A stretch of 5,169 bases of DNA from JANLSE01 sp031362265 (GTDB lineage: Bacteria; Chloroflexota; Chloroflexia; Chloroflexales; Roseiflexaceae): positions 1-5,169 of the forward strand of contig JANLSE010000383.1 in the NCBI GenBank assembly GCA_031362265.1, written 5' to 3'. This document shows positions 1-5,169 of the stretch, piece by piece. How positions within the stretch are numbered: the stretch's first letter is position 1; the number at the start of each line of letters is the position of its first letter. Made by a program: the position numbers and the translations under genes. The notes beneath the pieces were generated by a model. It did no database searches, was not told the origin of the DNA, and was given only the letters and a program-made list of their open reading frames with translations.

Positions 1-512
1 AACTGATCGACCGTCGCAAAGGTACAGGTAAGCGCCAGTAAGGCTAATGCCCCGGCTGGCCAGATCGTAAAACCGCCAAGCCGTAATAATGGCGCAATCG
101 ATAAGCCCCAGAAGAAATAGGCGGCCGCAAAAGCGCGTAGATGGTTGGTAAGAACCCTTCCAATCAGCAATTGGCGCGATGGGATCGGCGTCGGAAAGAG
201 TAAGTCAATATCAGGCTGGCCAAATTGCAGGAGTGGATTCTCGAAGGCTGCACTTGCCGAAAGCGAAAGCAAGATCAGGGTAAGTGTACCGCGCACACCA
301 GCAAGTTGCGCTACGACCCCACCCGGCACCAGGCGATTTGCCAGTGCTTGTAATGGTGCTGGAAAGGGTAACGTGAGCAATGCAATCACAATCCCGAAAT
401 TGATTAGTGCATAACCAATCACAACCAGGAGTGCAATAAACTGACGTGGTTCGCGCAGTGCGCGGCCAAGGGCATTGGCAAATGTACGGCGAGCGCGATA
501 TGAAAGCGCCAT
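1..512 (-). CDS. Putative ABC exporter permease, N-terminal part (runs off the window)
   Basis: Reading the minus strand from the ATG at 512 gives 170 codons with no stop up to base 1, so the gene is partial at its 3' end. The protein begins MALSYRARRTFANALGRALR, a basic cytoplasmic start. Hydrophobic stretches follow at about residues 24-49, 72-89, 126-145 and 150-169, which fit transmembrane helices. Residues 104-128 contain LLFPTPIPSRQLLIGRVL; an LLFP-P-(x)-RQLL segment between membrane spans is, from memory, typical of the putative ABC exporter family (PF16962-like), membrane components of ABC export systems. The role would be to form the membrane channel with a separate ATPase, not seen here; the substrate is unknown. 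An in-frame TGA lies at 519-521 just upstream and GAGGTG at 515-520 serves as ribosome binding site, so the start is well fixed. It follows the amidohydrolase stop by 15 bases, implying one transcript. Coding status is strong; the family call is moderate. Confidence 0.72.
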   Translation of the reverse strand, partial: MALSYRARRTFANALGRALREPRQFIALLVVIGYALINFGIVIALLTLPFPAPLQALANRLVPGGVVAQLAGVRGTLTLILLSLSASAAFENPLLQFGQPDIDLLFPTPIPSRQLLIGRVLTNHLRAFAAAYFFWGLSIAPLLRLGGFTIWPAGALALLALTCTFATVDQ

Positions 513-514
513 GA

Positions 515-520
515 CACCTC
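515..520 (-). promoter_or_regulatory. Ribosome binding site of the exporter permease gene
   Basis: On the minus strand GAGGTG ends two bases before the ATG at 512 (GAGG ends four bases before it) and matches the anti-Shine-Dalgarno complement well. The site lies inside the 15-base gap after the amidohydrolase stop codon. It also overlaps the in-frame TGA at 519-521, which rules out any start further upstream. This arrangement favours translation by ribosomes finishing the upstream gene. Confidence 0.6.
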
Positions 521-527
521 AAGCAGT

Positions 528-2105
528 TTAGCGCTGATACACAAGCGTACCACCAACGTAGGTCTGTTCAACAACCAGATCGAGCAGCATTTCCGCTGGC
601 GTGGTTAGTGGATCGCCACTCAACACCACAAGATCAGCCCACTTCCCTGGTGTGATACTGCCGCGGTTATCCTGATCGCCACTAAGGATGGCGCCTGTCA
701 AGGTATAGGCTTTCAGTGCTTCGAAGGGTGTGATAGCCTGTTCGGCGCCAAGCTGATGACCAGCATGGTCGCGGCGATCAATCGCCGATTTGAGGCCAAG
801 CAGTGGATTATCATCTGGCACAACTGGCGCATCGGTACTGAGTGCAACATCCAGGCCAGCAGCAAGCATACTGCGAACCCCATAGGCACGCGGATAGTAC
901 ATTTCTGGCATATAGCGGCGGAAGGTTGCGCCCATTGCTGGCAGAAAGACGGTCTGTGTCGCAGCCATCACACCCAGAGCTGCACAGCGAACAAGATGTT
1001 CTGCGGTGGGCAGGGCCAAATGCTCAATTCGGTGGCGCAGCTTCGTTTCAGGAGTGCGACGATGCAGCACTTCATAAATCGTCAGAACCTGATCGATAGC
1101 AATATCGCCATTCGCATGCGTACCAATACGTAACCCTGCACTATGGGCTTCCCACATTGAATCGGCTAACTCCTCTGGCTCCCAGATCAACACGCCATTT
1201 GTGCCAACCTCGCGATACGGCACCGAAATCGCTGCGGTTGCACTTGTCATGCCACCATCGGCAAAGAATTTCACACTATCGATGCGGAGTGTATCGCTGA
1301 GGTAGCGCTCAGGCAATGGGAAGTGTTGATCACCATCACGCCGCCCGACAAGCAGGTTCATTCGTACAGCCAGTTCGCCACGTGCATCCAGATCGCGATA
1401 GATTGCAACCTGCGCTGGCCGAACATCCGGATCTGTCGCACTGGTAATACCCATACTGAGCTGATGCTGGTTCGCGGCAATAATTGCTGCCGCTGTCACA
1501 CTCGCGTCTGGCTGAGGAATCAGGTGCATCACCAATGCCATGGCGGTTTCTTGCAATATACCCGTTGGCGTTCCGTGGACATCACGTATAATGACACCAC
1601 CGGGCGGATCGAGCGTTTCTGAGGTAATACCTGCTAACTGTAACGCCAAGCTATTGGCAACTGCAATATGACCACAGGTACGGGTTACCACAATTGGGTG
1701 TGCTTCGCTTGCTTGGTTCAAATCGGCAGATGTGAGATGCCGCCCTTCTGGTAAGAGCGCCTCGTTATAGCCAACTCCTTCAATCCACACGCCAGCTGAT
1801 TCTGTCGCTGCGCGCTGGGCTAAACGACGAATGATTGCTGGAATTGTAGGAGCAACATGGATTCGTGTATCGACATGGCGAGTCAGCAACATTCCCAACC
1901 AGGTCACATGCACATGGGCATCATTAAACCCTGGGATCAAGCTACGCCCAGCCAGGTCGACCAATTGTACGCCTGGGTATTCCAGGGCTGCACGCTGCCC
2001 AACTGCACGGATACGACCATCTGCACCGACCAACACAGCTTCCGGTGCAGGCTCAGCTGGATCGATCGTATGGATGTGACCATTAACGAAGAGCTGCTCT
2101 GACAT
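528..2105 (-). CDS. Metal-dependent amidohydrolase, YtcJ-like family 3
   Basis: The 525-residue product is a full-length, probably cytoplasmic, amidohydrolase-superfamily enzyme of the YtcJ / N-substituted formamide deformylase-like group (Amidohydro_3), expected to hydrolyse a C-N bond. Residues 1-58 and about 482-525 (GSITPGKWADLVVLSGDP and the final strands) form the composite beta-sandwich; the TIM barrel lies between. Visible metal and active-site candidates are H64 and H66 in DAHVH, K279 in VKFFADGG, H330 in GTHANGD, H362 in RHRIEH and D425 in STDAPV. The stretches TCGHIAVANSLAL (143-155) and DPPGGVI...GTPTGILQE (166-186) are also typical of the group. There is no signal peptide. The ATG at 2105 is chosen because an in-frame TAA lies at 2118-2120 and AAGGAA sits seven bases upstream of the ATG. 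The substrate cannot be told from sequence; members annotated as exoenzyme-regulating or deformylases share this fold. It heads a leftward unit with the exporter permease. Confidence 0.93.
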   Translation of the reverse strand: MSEQLFVNGHIHTIDPAEPAPEAVLVGADGRIRAVGQRAALEYPGVQLVDLAGRSLIPGFNDAHVHVTWLGMLLTRHVDTRIHVAPTIPAIIRRLAQRAATESAGVWIEGVGYNEALLPEGRHLTSADLNQASEAHPIVVTRTCGHIAVANSLALQLAGITSETLDPPGGVIIRDVHGTPTGILQETAMALVMHLIPQPDASVTAAAIIAANQHQLSMGITSATDPDVRPAQVAIYRDLDARGELAVRMNLLVGRRDGDQHFPLPERYLSDTLRIDSVKFFADGGMTSATAAISVPYREVGTNGVLIWEPEELADSMWEAHSAGLRIGTHANGDIAIDQVLTIYEVLHRRTPETKLRHRIEHLALPTAEHLVRCAALGVMAATQTVFLPAMGATFRRYMPEMYYPRAYGVRSMLAAGLDVALSTDAPVVPDDNPLLGLKSAIDRRDHAGHQLGAEQAITPFEALKAYTLTGAILSGDQDNRGSITPGKWADLVVLSGDPLTTPAEMLLDLVVEQTYVGGTLVYQR

Positions 2106-2112
2106 GGCTTCA

Positions 2113-2118
2113 TTCCTT
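2113..2118 (-). promoter_or_regulatory. Ribosome binding site of the amidohydrolase gene
   Basis: On the minus strand AAGGAA is separated by seven bases from the ATG at 2105. An out-of-frame ATG (2110-2112) lies between the two, but reading from it gives only a short peptide-like frame inside the amidohydrolase gene, so the in-frame ATG at 2105 is preferred. Confidence 0.5.
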
Positions 2119-2145
2119 TATGAACTGATAACGTAAGCATATCCG

Positions 2146-2170
2146 TGGTACAGTATGCGCCAGTATACCA
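2146..2170. promoter_or_regulatory. Operator-like imperfect palindrome with a 10-bp direct repeat
   Basis: TGGTA (2146-2150) and TACCA (2166-2170) are perfect inverted arms around a 15-base centre, with two further symmetric pairs inside (7 of 12 pairs in all). Within it CAGTAT occurs at 2151-2156 and again at 2161-2166, exactly one helical turn apart. The element covers the candidate -10 of the leftward unit, so a bound regulator would be placed to block it, and it lies about 100 bases before the rightward start. No regulator gene is visible in the window. Confidence 0.3.
2162..2170 (-). promoter_or_regulatory. Candidate extended -10 promoter element for the leftward unit
   Basis: Read on the minus strand the bases are TGGTATACT, an extended -10 of the form TGnTATACT, five of six matching TATAAT. 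Transcription would start near 2155, giving a leader of about 50 bases before the amidohydrolase ATG. The best -35-like hexamer, TTGTCA at 2182-2187 (minus strand), is only 14 bases away, shorter than usual; extended -10 promoters can do without a good -35. This is inference from the sequence alone. Confidence 0.4.
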
Positions 2171-2259
2171 GAGCGTGAGTGTGACAATGCCACGACCGTT
2201 CGATGATGCATTTCATGCGTTTGCAGCTTCAAAATGTAACGCATAACAGCCTATTGCTT

Positions 2260-2266
2260 GGGGGGG
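2260..2266 (+). promoter_or_regulatory. G7 run acting as ribosome binding site of the flavoenzyme gene
   Basis: Seven consecutive G end five bases before the ATG at 2272. GGGGG can pair with the CCUCC core of the anti-Shine-Dalgarno with one G-U wobble. The position is what decides this start over the upstream in-frame ATGs at 2203, 2206 and 2215, none of which has a comparable purine-rich site. A homopolymer as a ribosome binding site is unusual. Confidence 0.5.
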
Positions 2267-2271
2267 ATTCT

Positions 2272-3240
2272 ATGATCCATACACGTCTGTGCGATGTGCT
2301 GGACATCCAACATCCTATTCTGAATGCTCCCATGGGTGGCACAGCGACCGCAAATCTCGCGGCGGCAGTTTCGGAGGCTGGCGGGTTTGGCATGATTGGT
2401 GGGACAAGTGGCGCTGGCCCAGATTGGTTGCGAAGCCAGATTCGCATGACACGAACACTAACAACACGTTCGTTTGGTGTTGGGTTTATCTCATCGTTTC
2501 CCGATATTGATGATCTTGTACAAGTTGCACTTGAGGAGCGTGTTGCTGCGATCAATCATTCATTTGCAGACCCCACGCCCTATGTTGTGGAGGCTCATGC
2601 AGTTGGGGTCAAAATCTTCGCCCAGGTTCAGACAGTCGCACAGGCAATCCGCGCTGCACAGGCCGGGGTTGATCTGATTATTGCACAAGGCACTGAGGCT
2701 GGCGGCCATACCGGGAATGCCGGAACCCTTGCGCTGGTACCAGCGGTGGTTGATGCGGTTGGCGCTATTCCGGTGGTTGCCGCCGGTGGCATTGGTGATG
2801 GGCGTGGCCTAGCAGCTGTGCTCATGTTGGGTGCAGTAGGCGCATGGCTGGGAACGCGTTTTGTAGCCAGCCATGAATGGGGTGGCCAGCAATGGGAACA
2901 AGCCGCAGTCCTGGCCGCCACAGCCGACGATACGGTGCGAACGGCGGTATTCGATCGTGTGCGCAAGGCTCCATTTCCAGTAGGTATTGCAGATCGCATG
3001 CTACGGAATGCCTTCACCGATGCCTGGCAGGGCCGTGAAGAAGCAATTGAGCAGCAGCGCCAGGTATTGCAGGGCGAAATTGCACAGGCCGCTGCACAAC
3101 ACAACACCCAAGCTGTTGATATTAGCGCCGGTGTAGCGGTTGGGCTTATTCAAACAGTTGCGCCCGCCGCTATGATCATTCAGCAACTCATTCAAGAGGC
3201 TGAGCATGTTCTGCGTGAATGTGTGTTGAGCCTGCGCTGA
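2272..3240 (+). CDS. Nitronate monooxygenase-like FMN flavoprotein
   Basis: The 322-residue product is a cytoplasmic TIM-barrel flavoprotein of the nitronate monooxygenase / 2-nitropropane dioxygenase family (NMO, PF03060-like), which oxidises alkyl nitronates to carbonyl compounds and nitrite using FMN. In order it shows HPILNAPMGG (14-23), SEAGGFGMIGG (34-44), FGVGFI (68-73), AQGTEAGGHTG (138-148), PVVAAGGIGDGRGL (167-180) for phosphate binding, and GTRF (194-197). H146 in EAGGH corresponds to the conserved catalytic histidine of the family. Length is normal. The frame is open back to an ATG at 2203, but the extra 23 residues look unlike the family and the ATG at 2272 has a well-spaced G-rich ribosome binding site. 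Alternatives are FabK enoyl-ACP reductase or an NADH:quinone reductase, which share the fold; INHSFADP (94-101) differs from the FabK pattern I know. It probably forms an operon with the peptidase 41 bases downstream. Confidence 0.88.
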   Translation: MIHTRLCDVLDIQHPILNAPMGGTATANLAAAVSEAGGFGMIGGTSGAGPDWLRSQIRMTRTLTTRSFGVGFISSFPDIDDLVQVALEERVAAINHSFADPTPYVVEAHAVGVKIFAQVQTVAQAIRAAQAGVDLIIAQGTEAGGHTGNAGTLALVPAVVDAVGAIPVVAAGGIGDGRGLAAVLMLGAVGAWLGTRFVASHEWGGQQWEQAAVLAATADDTVRTAVFDRVRKAPFPVGIADRMLRNAFTDAWQGREEAIEQQRQVLQGEIAQAAAQHNTQAVDISAGVAVGLIQTVAPAAMIIQQLIQEAEHVLRECVLSLR

Positions 3241-3269
3241 ATTCCAGATCAACCGATCACACGTTCAAT

Positions 3270-3275
3270 AAAGGT
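3270..3275 (+). promoter_or_regulatory. Ribosome binding site deciding the peptidase start
   Basis: AAAGGT lies six bases before the ATG at 3282. It supports that start over the in-frame ATG at 3219, which lies inside the flavoenzyme gene and would place 21 polar residues before the signal peptide. No terminator-like hairpin is seen in the 41-base gap (3241-3281), in keeping with read-through from the flavoenzyme gene. Confidence 0.5.
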
Positions 3276-3281
3276 AACTCT

Positions 3282-5114
3282 ATGCGCAAATACCTCACTG
3301 TTATGCTCCTGCTTCCCCTGGTGTTGCTGCCTCATTCACAGGCAACAGCAACTCGTGCCATACCAAGCCAGCAAGAGCAGCATGCCACTATCGTTGCATC
3401 CTATCAAATAAATGCTCAGCTTGACCCGATTGCCAAAACTGTGAGTGGGACAGAGCGAATCACCTATATAAACCGCTCGGAAGATACTCTTCACGAGCTG
3501 TATATACGCCTGTATTTACGCTCATTTCGCGATCTGAACACAACCTGGATGCAGGAATCGGGTGGGCAGAGCCGAGGATTCGCAATCAAGCCAGAAGAAC
3601 TTGGCGATATCACTGTTCATACCCTCGCGCTGGCAGATGGAACCGAATTACGTTCGCTGTCCACGGTCAGCGATACCCTTATGCGGGTTCCGCTCCCAAA
3701 GCCCTTAGCGCCCGGCCAGCAGATTGAGCTTGATGCGAGTTGGACAAGCAAATTACCACGGGTGTTCGCGCGTACTGGCTATGGTGGCAAAAACGATACG
3801 TTTTTCATGGTTGGCCAATGGTACCCCAAAATGGCGGTGTATGATCGCGGCCAATGGGATACTGAGCCATGGCATGCAAACGCGGAGTTCTTTAACGATT
3901 TTGGCTCCTATGATGTGACGATCAACGTGCCATCTGGCTATGTCGTTGCTGGCGTAGGAATGCCAAGTGGCCCACCACAAGAGCGCGATGAGCGATCCAT
4001 AGTTCATTACACTGCAACGGATGTAACCGATTTTGCATTTGCTACTTCACCCGATTTCCTTACCCAGAGCACACAGGCTGGGGCGGTCGAGATTGTGCTG
4101 TACTACCTACCCGAACACTCAGCCGCCGTAGGCGACTATCTGGCAACTGGCGTAGGTACGATCACAACACTGAGCCGCTGGTTTGGGCAATATCCGCATC
4201 CACGCCTAACGATTATCGATGTGCCAGAGGATGCCGAAGGCGCTGGGGGAATGGAATACCCAACGCTCATTACGGGTGGTACCGGCGGCTTACCAAATGG
4301 CTCAGGCTTTACCGCCTATGTCACCGCGCACGAAATTGGCCATCAGTGGTGGCCGATGCAAACTGCCACCAACGAATCGGCGGAACCCTGGCTGGACGAA
4401 GGGTTAACCGAGTATAGTGGTGCGCGCTACAATGCGGATGCGGGCGATAAGCTTGGTTTTGGCCCAATCAAGATCAGCCCCGAAACCTTTGAGCGACTGA
4501 ACTATCTTGGTGCGCCTGCAGGTAAACCACTCACTCAAACCTCTTGGAGCTACTCTGGCAACTCATATGCCGCATTGATTTATGCAAAAACAGCACTTGG
4601 CCTCTGGACGCTAGAACGGGTCGTTGGCACTGAACGGTTCCAACAAGCCATGGCAACCTACCTAACAACCTACCGCTTCAAACATCCACGTACAGCCGAT
4701 TTTCGTGCTTCCATAGAAGAATCACTTGGGCCACAGCCCTGGTTCTTTGATGAATATATCAATGGTGGCGAGATCGGCTATGCCATCAAGCAACTTAGCC
4801 CAACTGGCGATTCGGTAGCTCTATCGCGAACTGGTACGGTTCGTGTGCCGGTGGATGTACGCCTGACAATGGCAAGTGGCAATGTGACCACGAGTGTATG
4901 GGATGGCCAGGATGAAACAACCAGTCTCCAGGCGGCAAGTGGCGATCGAATCGTACGGGTTGAGATCGACCCAGAGCGAAAGCTCCAGGCCGAGCGCCAG
5001 ATTAGCGATAATGGTGTGAGTGTTGAACCACTGCTTGGCCCAGCGGCACAGCTTGGGGCACGCTTACTCTTTGTGGTTCAAAGCATTGCACAACTGATTG
5101 GATTATTTGGTTAA
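3282..5114 (+). CDS. Secreted M1-family zinc metallopeptidase (aminopeptidase-like)
   Basis: The 610-residue product is a zinc metallopeptidase of the M1 (gluzincin) family, probably an exported aminopeptidase. Residues 1-23 form a signal peptide: MRK, a hydrophobic core LTVMLLLPLVLL, and a likely cleavage after ATA (21-23). About 35-260 is the N-terminal beta domain. The catalytic part has GGMEYP (322-327), in the place of the GxMEN exopeptidase motif, then HEIGH (350-354), and E373 in WLDEGLTEY, exactly 18 residues after H354, giving HEXXH-x18-E. Y434 in YAK aligns with the transition-state tyrosine of M1 enzymes. The core is intact, so it should be active. At 610 residues it is short: it lacks the large helical C-terminal domain of PepN-type enzymes and instead ends in a small beta-rich stretch (about 500-565) and a hydrophobic tail (591-610). 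The start at 3282 is preferred because it opens directly on the signal peptide and has AAAGGT upstream. Confidence 0.93.
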   Translation: MRKYLTVMLLLPLVLLPHSQATATRAIPSQQEQHATIVASYQINAQLDPIAKTVSGTERITYINRSEDTLHELYIRLYLRSFRDLNTTWMQESGGQSRGFAIKPEELGDITVHTLALADGTELRSLSTVSDTLMRVPLPKPLAPGQQIELDASWTSKLPRVFARTGYGGKNDTFFMVGQWYPKMAVYDRGQWDTEPWHANAEFFNDFGSYDVTINVPSGYVVAGVGMPSGPPQERDERSIVHYTATDVTDFAFATSPDFLTQSTQAGAVEIVLYYLPEHSAAVGDYLATGVGTITTLSRWFGQYPHPRLTIIDVPEDAEGAGGMEYPTLITGGTGGLPNGSGFTAYVTAHEIGHQWWPMQTATNESAEPWLDEGLTEYSGARYNADAGDKLGFGPIKISPETFERLNYLGAPAGKPLTQTSWSYSGNSYAALIYAKTALGLWTLERVVGTERFQQAMATYLTTYRFKHPRTADFRASIEESLGPQPWFFDEYINGGEIGYAIKQLSPTGDSVALSRTGTVRVPVDVRLTMASGNVTTSVWDGQDETTSLQAASGDRIVRVEIDPERKLQAERQISDNGVSVEPLLGPAAQLGARLLFVVQSIAQLIGLFG

Positions 5115-5137
5115 CGAGCCGCTGAAGTGCAGAGAGA

Positions 5138-5169
5138 ATGAGTGCAAACATGTTTATTGCGATCATACG
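5138..5169 (+). CDS. Possible start of a further gene, cut by the window edge
   Basis: An ATG at 5138, 23 bases after the peptidase stop, opens a frame reading MSANMFIAII to the end of the window. A second in-frame ATG at 5150 is also possible; GAGTG at 5140-5144 lies five bases before it, while AGAGAG directly precedes the first. Ten codons are too few to identify a protein. The position and purine-rich lead fit a third gene of the rightward unit, but chance cannot be excluded. Confidence 0.3.
   Translation, partial: MSANMFIAII

Larger units (their letters stand above)
2106..2271. other. Divergent intergenic region between amidohydrolase and flavoenzyme genes
   Basis: These 166 bases separate two divergently transcribed genes and must contain both 5' leaders. 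The left half holds the extended -10 and the operator-like palindrome. The right half is less clear: TTGCAG at 2221-2226 followed 17 bases later by TAACAG (2244-2249) is a weak rightward promoter candidate, and GCAT-TTC-ATGC at 2208-2218 is a short inverted repeat. I see no riboswitch-like fold or terminator. Confidence 0.5.

Noticed and set aside
211..522. Minus-strand frame of 103 codons
   Set aside because: It overlaps the hydrophobic permease frame (1-512) in another phase, is rich in Cys, Arg and Trp, and shows no family pattern. The permease frame has the better ribosome binding site, a sensible composition and a recognisable motif.
756..1133. Plus-strand frames opposite the amidohydrolase (also near 1323-1622 and 1831-2102)
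   Set aside because: They lie entirely inside a well-supported gene on the other strand, lack ribosome binding sites and encode low-complexity, non-family-like peptides.
2628..3107. 159-codon minus-strand frame antisense to the flavoenzyme gene
   Set aside because: Its product is dominated by Ala, Ser, Pro, Cys and Arg, as expected from reading a codon-biased gene backwards. The sense frame has intact nitronate monooxygenase motifs throughout.
3241..3281. GATCA repeat (3247-3259) between flavoenzyme and peptidase genes as an operator or terminator
   Set aside because: The repeat is only five bases long, forms no hairpin and is not followed by a T run. The gap looks like a simple intra-operon spacer.
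5115..5137. Terminator after the peptidase gene
   Set aside because: No stable stem-loop or T tract is visible in this short gap, and a possible start codon follows at once.
1..5169. GATC seems over-frequent (about 37 by hand count against about 20 expected)
   Set aside because: The sites are spread through coding sequence and follow common codons such as GAT and ATC. There is no regular spacing or cluster that would suggest an origin or methylation-controlled region.

Overview
The window is about 5.2 kb of ordinary-looking chromosomal bacterial DNA. Base composition is slightly GC-rich, coding is dense and intergenic gaps are short. Codon use looks alike in all genes, and I see no mobile element, CRISPR array, rRNA or tRNA. 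The protein repertoire suggests a heterotrophic or versatile bacterium: a YtcJ-type amidohydrolase, a nitronate-monooxygenase-like flavoenzyme, a secreted M1 metallopeptidase and an ABC exporter permease. The style of the sequence recalls Chloroflexota of the class Chloroflexia, but that is an impression rather than a demonstrated assignment.

Layout. Two transcription units diverge from a 166-bp intergenic region (2106-2271). Leftward (minus strand) runs a complete amidohydrolase of family 3 (528-2105). After only 15 bases it is followed by the first 170 codons of a membrane protein that leaves the window at base 1. This second gene is easy to miss because it has no stop codon inside the window. 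Its translation is hydrophobic and carries a motif typical of putative ABC exporter permeases. Rightward (plus strand) runs a nitronate monooxygenase / FabK-fold FMN protein (2272-3240). After 41 bases comes a secreted M1-family zinc metallopeptidase (3282-5114), and then a possible further start codon at 5138 whose gene lies outside the window. Both plus-strand genes have open in-frame extensions upstream, and I place their starts at internal ATGs that have better ribosome binding sites and family-like N-termini.

Regulation. The divergent region holds a good extended -10 element for the leftward unit. It overlaps an imperfect 25-bp palindrome containing a 10-bp-spaced direct repeat (CAGTAT), which is a plausible operator. 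The rightward unit has no clear promoter, but a run of seven G lies exactly at the ribosome-binding position.

How the genes might work together. Tight spacing suggests amidohydrolase plus exporter permease are co-expressed, and flavoenzyme plus peptidase likewise. I see no sequence evidence of a shared pathway, and nothing here proves a new system. The most useful observations are the hidden permease gene, the start-site corrections, the operator-like element and the compact M1 peptidase with a GGMEY exopeptidase motif and a hydrophobic C-terminal tail.
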